Shown here: positions 1 to 9,040 of the stretch, in pieces
Layout: each line of letters opens with the position of its first letter
Numbering within the stretch: position 1 is the first letter of the stretch
Assembly: GCF_003143975.1 (NCBI RefSeq)
Contig: NZ_QFVR01000007.1
Coordinates: forward strand, 62,001 to 126,000
From: Kurthia sibirica
GTDB taxonomy: Bacteria > Bacillota > Bacilli > Bacillales_A > Planococcaceae
DNA length: 64,000 bases
Direction: 5' to 3'
Made by a program: the position numbers and the translations under genes
The notes under the pieces: model-generated
Told to the model about the DNA's origin: nothing
What the model saw: the letters and a program-made list of their open reading frames with translations, nothing else
Databases searched by the model: none

Positions 1-483
1 GCTGTCTATGCTAGTCCAAGCGGTAGAACTGTTGATACAGCACAAATTATTTGTCAAAATCGACAACTGCCTATTTTCTTCAAACAACAATTAAAGGAAA
101 TACATGTAGGTGAATGGCAAGGGATGCGCGCTGAGGATATCAAAGAGCGCTACCCACAACAATATGATGCTTACTATAATGATCCACTGCACTATCACTC
201 GATCGAGGGTGAATCCTTTTTGCAGGTTTTAGAACGTTCGGTATCACTAATCGATGAAATCACGACTAAATACGATGCGGATGCAACGGTACTAATCGTG
301 ACACATGCTGTCGTAAAAAAATTATTAATCGTTTATTTCAACAACCAATCAATTGCTCATGTTTGGGAGCCACCTTTCATCCATGGTACAAGTTTGACGA
401 TTGTCCATATCGATGATGGTTGCGTTACGATTGAATTGATTGGCGATACAAGTCATATTGCACAAGAAGCACTAAGCTACTAA
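1..483 (+). CDS. Histidine phosphatase family protein (5' end outside window)
   Basis: Phosphoglycerate-mutase-like phosphatase, cut by the window edge. The frame is open from base 1, ahead of the first internal ATG at 124. The visible start reads AVYASPSGRTVDTAQII, which fits the conserved segment after the catalytic RHG loop (the loop itself is off the window). The second conserved histidine is in VTHAVVKKLL near the end, and a conserved acidic segment KEIHVGEWQG lies between. About 160 residues remain of a family usually near 190-200. The substrate cannot be told; relatives act on small phosphorylated metabolites. The stop codon overlaps the left arm of the inverted-repeat element that follows. 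Confidence 0.85.
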   Translation, partial: AVYASPSGRTVDTAQIICQNRQLPIFFKQQLKEIHVGEWQGMRAEDIKERYPQQYDAYYNDPLHYHSIEGESFLQVLERSVSLIDEITTKYDADATVLIVTHAVVKKLLIVYFNNQSIAHVWEPPFIHGTSLTIVHIDDGCVTIELIGDTSHIAQEALSY

Positions 484-708
484 AAAGAGCCTGAGACAAA
501 CGTATTTCCAACAGAGAAAATCCCGTATGATTTTTCGAAATCATACGGGATTTTTCATTTCAATCAATTCCCGCCTCGGAAAACGCTCTCCGCGGACAGG
601 GCTTTAAACGCCTCGTCACTGCGTTCCTGTAGGGTTTTTTGCGCGTTCAATTGATTTGATTATTCGTATTGGAGACATACTATTTTTGTTCTGTCTCAGG
701 CTCTTTTT
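482..708. repeat. MITE-like intergenic element with nested inverted repeats
   Basis: A 227-base non-coding block bounded by a perfect 17-bp inverted repeat: AAAAAGAGCCTGAGACA at 482-498 and its complement at 692-708. Inside are a 16-bp stem with a TTCG loop (518-553) and a GC-richer stretch (about 568-650) with the CTCCGCGGACAGGG-type sequence seen in dispersed Bacillales intergenic repeats. The A/T runs outside both arms would let it terminate transcription of the convergent phosphatase and thioesterase genes. Calling it a dispersed repeat is inference; only one good copy is visible here. Confidence 0.6.
518..553. terminator. Rho-independent terminator with UUCG loop
   Basis: Stem AAATCCCGTATGATTT (518-533), loop TTCG, perfect complement 538-553 followed by T residues. 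It lies just after the phosphatase stop and works in either orientation. Confidence 0.8.
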
Positions 709-712
709 GTTG

Positions 713-1198
713 TTAGAAAAAAGAATGAGGCATTTCTCGTTTAGCTCGGCGATGGTCCCGACGCATAGGCCCTGATTCAAACAGACGTGATTCCTCATTG
801 GTTTCTGGAAATACGGGCGCAACTGATTGCGGTGTCCCTTCGCTATCAACAGCAACCATCGTCACGAATGATTCCGTTGTTAAACGACGTTCATTCGTTT
901 CGATATTACGCGCGGATACACGAATATAAATTTCCATCGACGAACGTCCTGTCGTACTAACAACACCTTCAAGCTCTAATATATCGCCCGAACGAACAGG
1001 TGATATAAAATCGACCGAATCAAAAGATGCCGTTACCGTTTGCATTTTAGCATGCTTCATCGAAGTAATTGCTGCAATTTCATCTATATAGGCAAGAATT
1101 TTACCACCGAACACCGTATTCATATGATTTGTATCTGGTGGTAATACAAGTCTTGTTTGGATTGTGCGTGAATTGGACATTGGAATTGCCTCTAACAT
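713..1198 (-). CDS. Hotdog-fold acyl-CoA thioesterase (YkhA/YciA type)
   Basis: Cytoplasmic thioesterase hydrolysing acyl-CoA to fatty acid and CoA. The 161-residue protein has the family features MNTVFGGKILAYIDEIAA (the hotdog helix with its acidic active-site region) and a basic C-terminus with RRDHRRAKR. The ATG at 1198 is preferred: AAGGGGTG lies six bases upstream, and the GTG at 1207 overlaps that ribosome binding site. It is a single gene convergent with the histidine phosphatase across the repeat element. Chain-length preference cannot be read from the sequence. Confidence 0.88.
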   Translation of the reverse strand: MLEAIPMSNSRTIQTRLVLPPDTNHMNTVFGGKILAYIDEIAAITSMKHAKMQTVTASFDSVDFISPVRSGDILELEGVVSTTGRSSMEIYIRVSARNIETNERRLTTESFVTMVAVDSEGTPQSVAPVFPETNEESRLFESGPMRRDHRRAKREMPHSFF

Positions 1199-1410
1199 TG
1201 AAAACACCCCTTAACATTAGTTGTCATCTGTATTAATAGTAAATGATAAACTGTGCTATTGCAATACGTTTTTTCAATAAAATCAATGTTTATCTGTATC
1301 AAATTCCATATGTTATTAAAAACAGATGCAAGGAATCCTGACTCTATAATACCTGGTATTATAGCCATTCCCTTTCTTGTTGTACATTAAGCTTCCACAT
1401 ATTCACTATC

Positions 1411-1443
1411 AAAAAAAGTTGGGCGTCATAGACGCCCAACTTT
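1411..1443 (-). terminator. Terminator of the aldehyde dehydrogenase/DUF779 operon
   Basis: Stem AAAGTTGGGCGTC (1415-1427), loop ATA, complement 1431-1443. A seven-base A run at 1411-1417 gives the T tract on the minus strand, directly after the DUF779 gene. Confidence 0.9.
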
Positions 1444-1449
1444 ACTTGC

Positions 1450-1815
1450 TTATAAAAGAACTTTTACTTCTTCATATTCATCTTCGGTAAACATGCGGCT
1501 TCTCGATAAAAAACTTTTACCATCTATACTTTCCAGCGAAAATCCGCTTCCAAAACCATCGATCGCATCTAAAATAATTTGTGTATGTTTACTATAGTTG
1601 TACAATGCTTCATGCATATAAAAAGGTACATCCCCGTCAAGCGTTTCCAATAGTACATCGACTCCGCCTACTTTGAAATCCTCTTGCTTATAGCACATAG
1701 CAGCCGAGCCTTCACAGCAACCACCCGATTGATGGAACATAATCGCACCATGCTTGGTTTTTAAATCCCTAATCAATTCCAATGCTGCAGCCGTTACTTC
1801 TACACGTTTTACCAT
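1450..1815 (-). CDS. DUF779 domain protein, aldehyde dehydrogenase companion
   Basis: A 121-residue protein of the DUF779 family, whose genes are habitually found beside aldehyde dehydrogenases. The hallmark is the cysteine-rich segment HQSGGCCEGSAAMCY at about residues 27-41, followed by a conserved region with YMHEALYNYSKHTQIILD. The cysteines suggest a metal- or redox-linked role, but I know of no firm function and assign none. It starts 21 bases after the aldehyde dehydrogenase and ends in a strong terminator, so the two form an operon. A role in maturing or activating the dehydrogenase is inference from neighbourhood only. Confidence 0.85.
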   Translation of the reverse strand: MVKRVEVTAAALELIRDLKTKHGAIMFHQSGGCCEGSAAMCYKQEDFKVGGVDVLLETLDGDVPFYMHEALYNYSKHTQIILDAIDGFGSGFSLESIDGKSFLSRSRMFTEDEYEEVKVLL

Positions 1816-1836
1816 ACACTCACAATCCTTTCGAGT

Positions 1837-3357
1837 TTAGAAGAAACCTTGTTTGTTTTCAGCGTAGCTAACAAGAAGGTTTTTCGTTTGTTGATAGTGA
1901 TCAAGCATCATCTTATGGTTTTCACGACCGATACCTGACAGTTTATAACCACCAAAAGCAGCGCCTGCAGGATACTGATGATACGTATTTGTCCATACGC
2001 GACCTGCTTGAATTGCACGACCCGCTTTATATGCAATATCGCCCGAGCGAGACCATACACCAGCGCCTAAACCATACTCTGTATCATTAGCAATTTCAAT
2101 TGCCTCATCAAAATCTTTAAATGTCGTAACTGCTAATACAGGTCCAAAAATTTCTTCTTGGAAAATCCTCATCTTATTATGACCTTTGAAAATCGTCGGT
2201 TTAATGTAGAATCCTTCTGTTAATTCACCGCCAAGATTATTTGCTTCGCCACCAATTAGTAACTCTGCTCCTTCTTCTTTACCGATTTTCAAGTATGATA
2301 GAATTTTTTGTTGTTGCTCATTTGAACATTGAGAACCCATCATAGTATCTGTATCTAACGGGTTGCCAATTTTAATCGCTTCAACACGTTTTAATACTTT
2401 TTCCATGAATGATTCATAGATAGACTCGTGGATTAATGCACGAGATGGACATGTACAAACTTCCCCTGAATTTAGTGCAAACATGACAAAGCCTTCAATT
2501 GCTTTATCTAAATAAGCATCATCTTGATCCATAACATCCGGGAAGAAGACATTCGGTGACTTACCACCCAACTCTAATGTTACAGGGATAATATTTTCTG
2601 TAGCATATTGCATAATTAGACGACCAACAGCTGTCGAACCAGTAAAGGCAATTTTAGCGATTCGTTTATTCGTTGCTAACGCTTTACCTACTTCTGCTCC
2701 AAAACCATTGACGATATTCACTACACCTGCTGGTACTAAATCTTGAATTAATTCCATAACATATAAAATCGATACAGGCGTTTGCTCTGCTGGTTTTAGT
2801 ACGACGCAGTTACCCGCTGCTAACGCCGGTGCTAATTTCCATACCGCCATTAAAATCGGGAAATTCCAAGGGATAATTTGACCAACTACACCTAGTGGTT
2901 CTTGGAAATGATACGCTACTGTATCTTCATCAATCTGCGTTGAAAAGCCTTCTTGTGAACGAATAGCACTCGCAAAATAACGGAAGTGATCTACCGCTAG
3001 TGGAATATCAGCATTCAATGTTTCACGAACTGCTTTACCATTATCCCAAGATTCTGCCACGGCAATTTGCTCAAGATTAGCTTCGATACGATCTGCAATA
3101 GCATTCAAAACTTTTGCGCGAGCTGCTGGTGAAGTTTTCCCCCAAGCATCCTTAGCTTTGTGTGCGGCATCGAGTGCTAACTCGATATCCTCAGGAGTAG
3201 ATTTTGGTGCTTTAGTAAATACTTTACCCGTTACCGGAGATACATTATCAAAGTAAACTCCTTTTACCGGCGCCACCCACTGGCCACCGATGAAATTTTC
3301 GTATTGAGGTTTGAATTGTACTAAAGAACCTTCTGTATTAGGATTTGCATAAATCAT
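1837..3357 (-). CDS. NAD(P)-dependent aldehyde dehydrogenase (AldB/ExaC-like)
   Basis: Oxidises an aldehyde, probably acetaldehyde or another short-chain aldehyde, to the acid. At 506 residues it is full length. Seen in order: the N-terminal [10 protein letters not shown], the cofactor-binding [29 protein letters not shown], the general-base motif ELGGKSPNV, the catalytic cysteine in [12 protein letters not shown], and [10 protein letters not shown]. The segment after the cysteine and the DUF779 partner favour the acetaldehyde/chloroacetaldehyde dehydrogenase branch over betaine aldehyde enzymes. GGAGATTATAA precedes the ATG. The promoter carries a cre-like site, suggesting carbon catabolite control. 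Confidence 0.92.
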   Translation of the reverse strand: MIYANPNTEGSLVQFKPQYENFIGGQWVAPVKGVYFDNVSPVTGKVFTKAPKSTPEDIELALDAAHKAKDAWGKTSPAARAKVLNAIADRIEANLEQIAVAESWDNGKAVRETLNADIPLAVDHFRYFASAIRSQEGFSTQIDEDTVAYHFQEPLGVVGQIIPWNFPILMAVWKLAPALAAGNCVVLKPAEQTPVSILYVMELIQDLVPAGVVNIVNGFGAEVGKALATNKRIAKIAFTGSTAVGRLIMQYATENIIPVTLELGGKSPNVFFPDVMDQDDAYLDKAIEGFVMFALNSGEVCTCPSRALIHESIYESFMEKVLKRVEAIKIGNPLDTDTMMGSQCSNEQQQKILSYLKIGKEEGAELLIGGEANNLGGELTEGFYIKPTIFKGHNKMRIFQEEIFGPVLAVTTFKDFDEAIEIANDTEYGLGAGVWSRSGDIAYKAGRAIQAGRVWTNTYHQYPAGAAFGGYKLSGIGRENHKMMLDHYQQTKNLLVSYAENKQGFF

Positions 3358-3384
3358 TTATAATCTCCTCTTTTCTACTCATTT

Positions 3385-3413
3385 TAAATACACAACAAAG
3401 TAAGCGTTCACAA
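3385..3413 (-). promoter_or_regulatory. Sigma-A-type promoter overlapped by a cre-like site
   Basis: On the minus strand TTGTGA (3408-3413) and TATTTA (3385-3390) are 17 bases apart and point at the aldehyde dehydrogenase. The 14-mer at 3399-3412 (AGTAAGCGTTCACA) fits the CcpA cre consensus TGWNANCGNTNWCA at all but its first base and covers the -35 region. TAAGCGTT recurs at 3414-3421, 13 bases from its first copy at 3401. CcpA repression is inferred. Confidence 0.6.
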
Positions 3414-3565
3414 TAAGCGTTAATGTGTATTTTATAATTATATTTTCGCTTACTTTTTCTTTTTTTACAACTAATTGCTATCAGTCAGTTAAATATTTTC
3501 TGAATAATCATTACTTTTCAAAAAAAGGGGTATATAACTGGCAGGAGAAAAAGGAGGGATTATTC

Positions 3566-4288
3566 ATGCTTGCTTTGACCAACACCGAGCATCTTTCCGG
3601 CGTCCGCATTAGCGGAGATTTTTGGGATTTTACAGAATTAAAACAATCACTCGAGGAGATATTACTAGCACTACCACCCGCTACAGATGGTTTAAATGCT
3701 GTACGCTCTCGCATCATCGACCTGTGTATCCAATTACAAGAAACACTCAACGGCGATTTCAACATCGAAACAACCCCCAATGGCATTTCATCTCAATTGC
3801 AACAAGATTTCAAACAACCCTTTCCGTATGATAATATTTATTTTTCTACCGAAGTATTATGGCCTGAATTATTGTTTATTGTCGTTTCTTTAGATTTTTT
3901 CATTAAATTTGCTTACGAAGATGAATCTTTTCAAATGCTGCATTTACATATTATGACGGCGCGTAAATTTTTAGCCAGCATTTTTAAATGCGTCTTAATG
4001 ATCGTTCATAATTCTGAAAAACACAGTATTCACAACTATTATCTACATCCTCGACTCAATTTGAAAAATTACTCATTGCAGTATATCGATATGCTGAACG
4101 CCTATTATTTATCGCTCAATGTGACAGAACGGAAAATTCAATTACCGCGAATTTTACAACGCATTTGCCAGGAGGATATCGACTATGTAGATTTCAAAGA
4201 ACGTATCGAATACCTAGCATTACAATCACAAATACCGCCACATCATGTTGTTTTAGAATTTGATTATCCTGAACAGATTATTTGGTGA
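3566..4288 (+). CDS. Conserved hypothetical protein (possibly DUF6904-like)
   Basis: A 240-residue soluble protein of unknown function. The start is fixed by AAGGAGGG at 3551-3558, eight bases before ATG 3566; the frame is open further upstream but without a ribosome binding site. It begins MLALTNTEHLSGVRISGDFWD, a pattern I associate loosely with small Bacillales proteins called DUF6904; this is from memory and uncertain. No signal peptide or catalytic motif is seen. Two hydrophobic helices near residues 107-125 and 145-160 look buried rather than membrane-spanning. It is divergent from the aldehyde dehydrogenase, with about 200 bases between them, and ends in a strong terminator. Confidence 0.65.
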   Translation: MLALTNTEHLSGVRISGDFWDFTELKQSLEEILLALPPATDGLNAVRSRIIDLCIQLQETLNGDFNIETTPNGISSQLQQDFKQPFPYDNIYFSTEVLWPELLFIVVSLDFFIKFAYEDESFQMLHLHIMTARKFLASIFKCVLMIVHNSEKHSIHNYYLHPRLNLKNYSLQYIDMLNAYYLSLNVTERKIQLPRILQRICQEDIDYVDFKERIEYLALQSQIPPHHVVLEFDYPEQIIW

Positions 4289-4291
4289 CAA

Positions 4292-4327
4292 AAGGCTTCC
4301 GAAATCAACTATGATTTCGGAAGCCTT
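4292..4327. terminator. Bidirectional terminator
   Basis: A 16-bp perfect stem (AAGGCTTCCGAAATCA, 4292-4307, and 4312-4327) with a four-base loop. It lies between the convergent hypothetical gene and the liv operon. Confidence 0.9.
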
Positions 4328-4333
4328 CTATTT

Positions 4334-5041
4334 TTAATGGCCCCCTAAGTAGGCAGCACGTATTTCATCTGACTTTTGAAGTTCGGAAGCTCTACCGGAT
4401 AACACCACCTTACCCGTTTCAATTACATAGGCACGATCTGCTATCGATAGCGCCATATTTGCATTTTGTTCAACGAGTAAAATTGTCGTCCCAGTCGCAT
4501 TAATTTCCTTAATAATTTCAAAAATTGTTTTGACCATTAAAGGAGCTAACCCCATGGAAGGTTCATCTAATAATAAAAGCTTTGGTTTCGCCATGATCGC
4601 ACGTCCCATTGCCAACATTTGTTGTTCACCACCAGATAACGTACCAGATGATTGTTTTCTCCTTTCCAGTAAACGAGGGAATAGTTCAAATACGCGTTCT
4701 TTATCTTTCGCAATTCCCGCACGATCATGCCGTAAATAAGCACCTAAATCTAAATTTTCTTCCACCGTCATATTCGAAAAGACTCGACGTCCTTCTGGAA
4801 CTTGAATAACACCATCTTTAACGATACTTTGCGCCGCTCTTTTTTGTAGATTTTTCCCTAAATATTCAATGGTACCTTGTTTTGGTCTTAGTAGTCCGGA
4901 TAATGTTTTGAGCAATGTCGATTTACCTGCACCATTCGCTCCAATTAACGTCACAATTTCTCCTTCGTTCACTTCGAGCGATACGCCTTTTAGTGCTTGA
5001 ATATTACCATAGTACACATTGATATTATTAACCTTTAACAT
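4334..5041 (-). CDS. livF: Branched-chain amino acid ABC transporter, ATPase LivF
   Basis: The second ATPase of the high-affinity leucine/isoleucine/valine importer and the last gene of its operon. The 235 residues show Walker A GANGAGKST, signature LSGGEQQML, Walker B LLLLDEPSMGL and the switch histidine replaced by VEQNANMAL, typical of LivF. The start overlaps the end of livG by seven bases, implying coupled translation. Membrane-associated through LivH/LivM on the cytoplasmic face. Confidence 0.93.
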   Translation of the reverse strand: MLKVNNINVYYGNIQALKGVSLEVNEGEIVTLIGANGAGKSTLLKTLSGLLRPKQGTIEYLGKNLQKRAAQSIVKDGVIQVPEGRRVFSNMTVEENLDLGAYLRHDRAGIAKDKERVFELFPRLLERRKQSSGTLSGGEQQMLAMGRAIMAKPKLLLLDEPSMGLAPLMVKTIFEIIKEINATGTTILLVEQNANMALSIADRAYVIETGKVVLSGRASELQKSDEIRAAYLGGH

Positions 5042-5817
5042 GAGTCCTCAACCTCCTCACCTAAGTACGCTTGAATTACTTTTGGATCGTTTTGTACTTC
5101 TTCCGGTGTTCCACTAGCGATTAATTGACCGTGATCTAACACATAAATACGCTCACAAATCCCCATCACCAAAGCCATATCATGCTCAATTAATAAAATG
5201 GTTAAATTAAATTTCTTGCGTACTAATGAAATGAGGTCCATTAATTCCCTTGTTTCTTGCGGATTCATACCAGCGGCCGGTTCATCCAATAACAACAACT
5301 TTGGTCCTGCTGCTAATGCACGTGCAATCTCCAGACGACGTTGCATGCCATAGGGTAAATTTTTCGACAGCTCATCTTTATATTGATCTAAGCCAAATAT
5401 TTTTAAAAAAGCGATCGATTCTTCCGTCATTTTTTCTTCTCCAACGAAAAAACTAGGCAATCTAAAAATAGCACTAAACATTGAATGTTTTGCCAATGAA
5501 TGATTGGCAACCTTTACGTTATCCAATACAGACAGTTCTTTAAACAGACGAATATTCTGGAATGTACGACTAATACCCAATTTTGTAACTTGGTGAGGTA
5601 ATAAATTTTTCGTCGCTTTACCATCAAAAATAATAGTACCTTCCGTTGGTTTATAAACACCCGTTAACATATTGAAACTCGTCGTTTTACCCGCACCATT
5701 TGGACCGATTAAACCAACTAACTCCCCTTCGTTTAACGTGATATCAAAACCAGAAACAGCTTTTAGACCACCAAAGTGAATCCCTACATTATCAACTTTT
5801 AGTAAAGGGTTAGTCAT
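5035..5817 (-). CDS. livG: Branched-chain amino acid ABC transporter, ATPase LivG
   Basis: First ATPase of the importer, 260 residues. Walker A GPNGAGKTT, the long LivG-type insert around residues 110-140, a degenerate signature LPYGMQRRLEIARAL, Walker B LLLLDEPAAGMNP and the switch region IEHDMALVM are all visible. It overlaps livM by eight bases and livF by seven, so four cytoplasmic and membrane subunits are made from one tightly packed message. Confidence 0.93.
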   Translation of the reverse strand: MTNPLLKVDNVGIHFGGLKAVSGFDITLNEGELVGLIGPNGAGKTTSFNMLTGVYKPTEGTIIFDGKATKNLLPHQVTKLGISRTFQNIRLFKELSVLDNVKVANHSLAKHSMFSAIFRLPSFFVGEEKMTEESIAFLKIFGLDQYKDELSKNLPYGMQRRLEIARALAAGPKLLLLDEPAAGMNPQETRELMDLISLVRKKFNLTILLIEHDMALVMGICERIYVLDHGQLIASGTPEEVQNDPKVIQAYLGEEVEDSC

Positions 5818-6757
5818 TTACGTTTCCCCCTTTGCTACGTTTCTTAAATTTAAACAAATCAGTAATTTCCTTTGTACCCATCAAACCCGATGGACGGTAT
5901 AACATAACAATAATTAGTACAAGACTATAAATAATCATGCGTGTTTCTGGGAAATCTTGTAAATATAATGATACAACCGTCAATAAAATAGCAGCAAAAA
6001 TGGCACCTGTCATACTCCCCAAACCTCCGAGAACAACATAGATTAAAATATCAAAGGATTTTAAGAAACCGAATTGAACCGGTAAAATAACATAGAAGTT
6101 ATGAGAGAATAAACCACCCGCTAGGCCTGCAAAAAATGCGCCAATTACGAATGCAACAACTTTATAATACGTCGTATTAATCCCCATGGAATCCGCTGCA
6201 ATCTCATCTTCACGCACAGCGATACACGCGCGACCATGACGAGAATTCGTGAAATTTAAAATGACAATGATTGTGGCTAATGTACAGAAAAAAGCATATG
6301 TCCACGTCGTCATCTGTGTTACTTGCATACCTGAAGCACCACCGACATAATCCCAATTCAAGAAGAAAATTCGAATAATTTCAGAGAATCCTAATGTAGC
6401 AATCGCTAAATAATCGCCTCTTAACCTGAGCGTAGGTATACCGATTAATAAGCCCATAAATCCCGCAACTATTGCTCCAACCACTAACGCGATAACAAAT
6501 GGTAGATTAAAGTACATCGTACAAATGGCCGAAACATATGCACCAACTGCTAAAAAGCCAGCATGACCGATTGAAAACTGACCCGTAATACCAATGATTA
6601 AATGTAAACTAACAGCCAATATAATATTAATCATGATTGTAATAATCAAATTCGAATAATACAAATCCAATGTACCGTTATTGATCAATACATTGATGAT
6701 GCCATAACCGATGAGCGCAACAATTATATAAACCCAAAATACTTTAGACTTTTTCAT
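5810..6757 (-). CDS. livM: Branched-chain amino acid ABC transporter, permease LivM
   Basis: An integral membrane permease of 315 residues with about nine to ten hydrophobic segments. The LivM signature is HLIIGITGQFSIGHAGFLAVGAY followed by TLRLRGDYLAIATLGFSEI (together about residues 52-135), and the conserved VREDEIAADSMGIN loop that contacts the ATPase is near residue 185. It lies 11 bases after livH. It pairs with LivH to form the channel that accepts amino acid from LivJ. Confidence 0.93.
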   Translation of the reverse strand: MKKSKVFWVYIIVALIGYGIINVLINNGTLDLYYSNLIITIMINIILAVSLHLIIGITGQFSIGHAGFLAVGAYVSAICTMYFNLPFVIALVVGAIVAGFMGLLIGIPTLRLRGDYLAIATLGFSEIIRIFFLNWDYVGGASGMQVTQMTTWTYAFFCTLATIIVILNFTNSRHGRACIAVREDEIAADSMGINTTYYKVVAFVIGAFFAGLAGGLFSHNFYVILPVQFGFLKSFDILIYVVLGGLGSMTGAIFAAILLTVVSLYLQDFPETRMIIYSLVLIIVMLYRPSGLMGTKEITDLFKFKKRSKGGNVND

Positions 6758-6768
6758 AAGTTCGCCAC

Positions 6769-7647
6769 CTACACTTTCTCGCGAGTATTTTTACCGAATA
6801 TACCCGCCGGTCTAAAGATTAAAATAATAATTAATATGACAAAAGCAGCAGCATCTCTCCATAAAGAGAAGCCTAGTCCGCTGACAACTGTCTCTACTAC
6901 TCCAAGTAACATACCACCTGTCATCGCACCCGGGATGCTTCCGATGCCACCCAACACAGCAGCAACAAACGCTTTCACACCTGGCAACAAACCCATTAAA
7001 GGATCTATACGTGTATAATACAGACCAAAAATAACACCAGCAGCGCCAGCTAAGGCAGAACCAATCGCAAATGTAGCTGAAATGGTATTATCAACATTAA
7101 TACCCATTAAACGAGCAGCATCAGCATCGTGAGAAACTGCACGCATCGCCTTACCGATTTTTGTTTTATGTACGATAAATTGTAACAGGACCATCAATGA
7201 AATCGACACGCCTAAAATCAATAATGATTGCGAACTAATTTGAGCACCTAATATATCAATTTTCGTATTTGGTACGAGGCCATCTGGATAGGTTTCAATT
7301 TGTGAACCTCTAAAATAAATCATCGTGTATTCGATGAGTAGCGATACACCAATCGCTGTAATAAGTGCCGCGATACGCGTAGCATTTCTTAAACGTTTAT
7401 ACGCCAAACGTTCGATCACAACACCCAATATCGCACAAAGAATCATCGCGATAATAAGCGCCGGGAAAAAACCGACATTCCAATACGTTACGGCATAAAA
7501 ACCGACGAAGGCACCGATCATAAAAACATCACCATGAGCAAAATTGATGAGTTTTATGATGCCGTAAACCATCGTATATCCAAGCGCAATCAGTGCATAA
7601 ATACTACCTAATGACACACCGTTGATTAGTTGTTGTAACCATTCCAT
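6769..7647 (-). CDS. livH: Branched-chain amino acid ABC transporter, permease LivH
   Basis: Permease of 292 residues with about eight hydrophobic segments and the LivH hallmarks NGVSLGSIYALIALGYTMVY, KLINFAHGDVFM and AVSHDADAARLMGIN. ATG 7647 is preferred: AGGGAG is eight bases upstream, whereas the GTG at 7656 overlaps that site. It is separated from livJ by a hairpin attenuator, the usual layout when binding protein is needed in excess over membrane subunits. Confidence 0.92.
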   Translation of the reverse strand: MEWLQQLINGVSLGSIYALIALGYTMVYGIIKLINFAHGDVFMIGAFVGFYAVTYWNVGFFPALIIAMILCAILGVVIERLAYKRLRNATRIAALITAIGVSLLIEYTMIYFRGSQIETYPDGLVPNTKIDILGAQISSQSLLILGVSISLMVLLQFIVHKTKIGKAMRAVSHDADAARLMGINVDNTISATFAIGSALAGAAGVIFGLYYTRIDPLMGLLPGVKAFVAAVLGGIGSIPGAMTGGMLLGVVETVVSGLGFSLWRDAAAFVILIIILIFRPAGIFGKNTREKV

Positions 7648-7676
7648 ACGCTTCACTCCCTACTTCGTGAAATAAT

Positions 7677-7703
7677 AAAAGAGGGGTAAGTTCCCCCTCT
7701 TTT
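7677..7703 (-). terminator. Intra-operon attenuator between livJ and livH
   Basis: Stem AAAAGAGGGG (7677-7686) pairs with 7694-7703, followed on the minus strand by TTTTATTATT. It sits immediately after the livJ stop and before the livH ribosome binding site, so it probably lowers expression of the downstream membrane genes. Confidence 0.75.
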
Positions 7704-7712
7704 TTCAAACAA

Positions 7713-8903
7713 TTAAGGATTAACTTTTGAGTTAAACACCTGTGTACCATCTTTGTATTCAAGTACAGTTGCTGTTTTTTGTGGGTGATGATTTTCATCT
7801 AATGTGAAGTTACCTGTCACCAATGTCAAATCTTTTGTATCTGCCAGCGCTTTTTGAACTTTTTCACCATCAGTAGATCCAGCACGCTCAATCGCGTCCT
7901 TCAACCAGTAAACTGTATCGTAACCAAGTGCATTGAACGCATCGGGCGTTTTATCATCATTTTTCGCTTTAAATGCTTTGACAAATTTTTGGATTTTATC
8001 ATCTGGATCTTCGGCCGAGTAGTGGTTAGTGAAGTATGTGTTATTCAGCGCTGTACCTCCTGCTAATTGCTGCATTTTTGGTGAATCCCAGCCATCGCCA
8101 CCCATTAAAGGCACATCAATACCAACATCGCGTGCTTGCTTAACAATCAAGCCCACTTCCTCGTAATAACCCGGGATATAGATAAAGTCTGGTTTTTTAG
8201 ATTTAAGTAATGTTAGCGTTGATTTGAAATCTGTATCCTTCGCTACATAAGCCGCCTCTTCAACTACTTCTCCACCTTTTTTCTCGATTGTTTCTTTAAA
8301 TGATTTTGCTAAACCTTTTGCATAATCACTCGAGCTATCCGCAAAGATTGCTACTTTTTTTGCTTTTAATGTATCTACTGCAAAATTCGCTGCAATCTCA
8401 CCTTGAAATGGATCGATGAAACATGTTCGGAATGCGTAATCATTTACTTTGCCTGTTTTATCATCGACCGTTACTGTAGGCGAAGTTGCCGATGGACCGA
8501 TGACTGGCATTTTATTTTTGTTGGCAATTTGTACAGAAGCCAATGTATTCCCCGATGTCGCAGAGCCAATTTGCGCCACTACTTTTTCTTTTGTTGCTAG
8601 CTTGATGGCAGCGGCTGTTGCTTCTGCCGAATCTGATTTATTATCAATTTTTACGACCTTTATTTTCTTCCCATCGATACCACCTGAAGCGTTGATTTCG
8701 TCAATGGCTAATGTCGCACCTTTTTCAATACCTGAACCGTATGATGCTACTCCCCCAGATAATTCTAGGTTCATACCAATTTTAATCTCCTTACTATCAT
8801 CTCCACTTGCTTCTTTCCCCTTTGACCCACAGCCTGCTAGAGCCCCTACTAGTAGTGATGATGCTAAAAAAACCGACCCATACTTCTTAAGCTTTTTATT
8901 CAT
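7713..8903 (-). CDS. livJ: Branched-chain amino acid ABC transporter, substrate-binding lipoprotein LivJ
   Basis: The solute receptor of the liv system, anchored outside the membrane as a lipoprotein. The start at 8903 is set by AGGGGGAG just upstream and gives a classic lipoprotein signal MNKKLKKYGSVF...LAGC, with the lipidated Cys at about residue 25. A type I periplasmic-binding fold follows: KIGMNLELSGGVASYGSGIEKG, the conserved GSATSGNTLA, and YIPGYYEEVGLIVKQARD. At 396 residues it is full length. First gene of the livJHMGF-type operon; a CodY-like box lies upstream. Confidence 0.93.
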   Translation of the reverse strand: MNKKLKKYGSVFLASSLLVGALAGCGSKGKEASGDDSKEIKIGMNLELSGGVASYGSGIEKGATLAIDEINASGGIDGKKIKVVKIDNKSDSAEATAAAIKLATKEKVVAQIGSATSGNTLASVQIANKNKMPVIGPSATSPTVTVDDKTGKVNDYAFRTCFIDPFQGEIAANFAVDTLKAKKVAIFADSSSDYAKGLAKSFKETIEKKGGEVVEEAAYVAKDTDFKSTLTLLKSKKPDFIYIPGYYEEVGLIVKQARDVGIDVPLMGGDGWDSPKMQQLAGGTALNNTYFTNHYSAEDPDDKIQKFVKAFKAKNDDKTPDAFNALGYDTVYWLKDAIERAGSTDGEKVQKALADTKDLTLVTGNFTLDENHHPQKTATVLEYKDGTQVFNSKVNP

Positions 8904-9040
8904 ATTGAAAGCTCCCCCTGAAATAATTTTTTCTCCCAACAAACCTCTATGCAATGTTCACGTCTGCTCTAGGTCTTAAAATGGTTCAAAATACCTTAAC
9001 ACTTACATATTTTAAATCATTAAAAACAATCCGTCTACAC

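Noticed and set aside
8449-8979. Plus-strand 176-residue open frame
   Set aside because: Antisense to livJ, which has clear lipoprotein and binding-protein features; no ribosome site.
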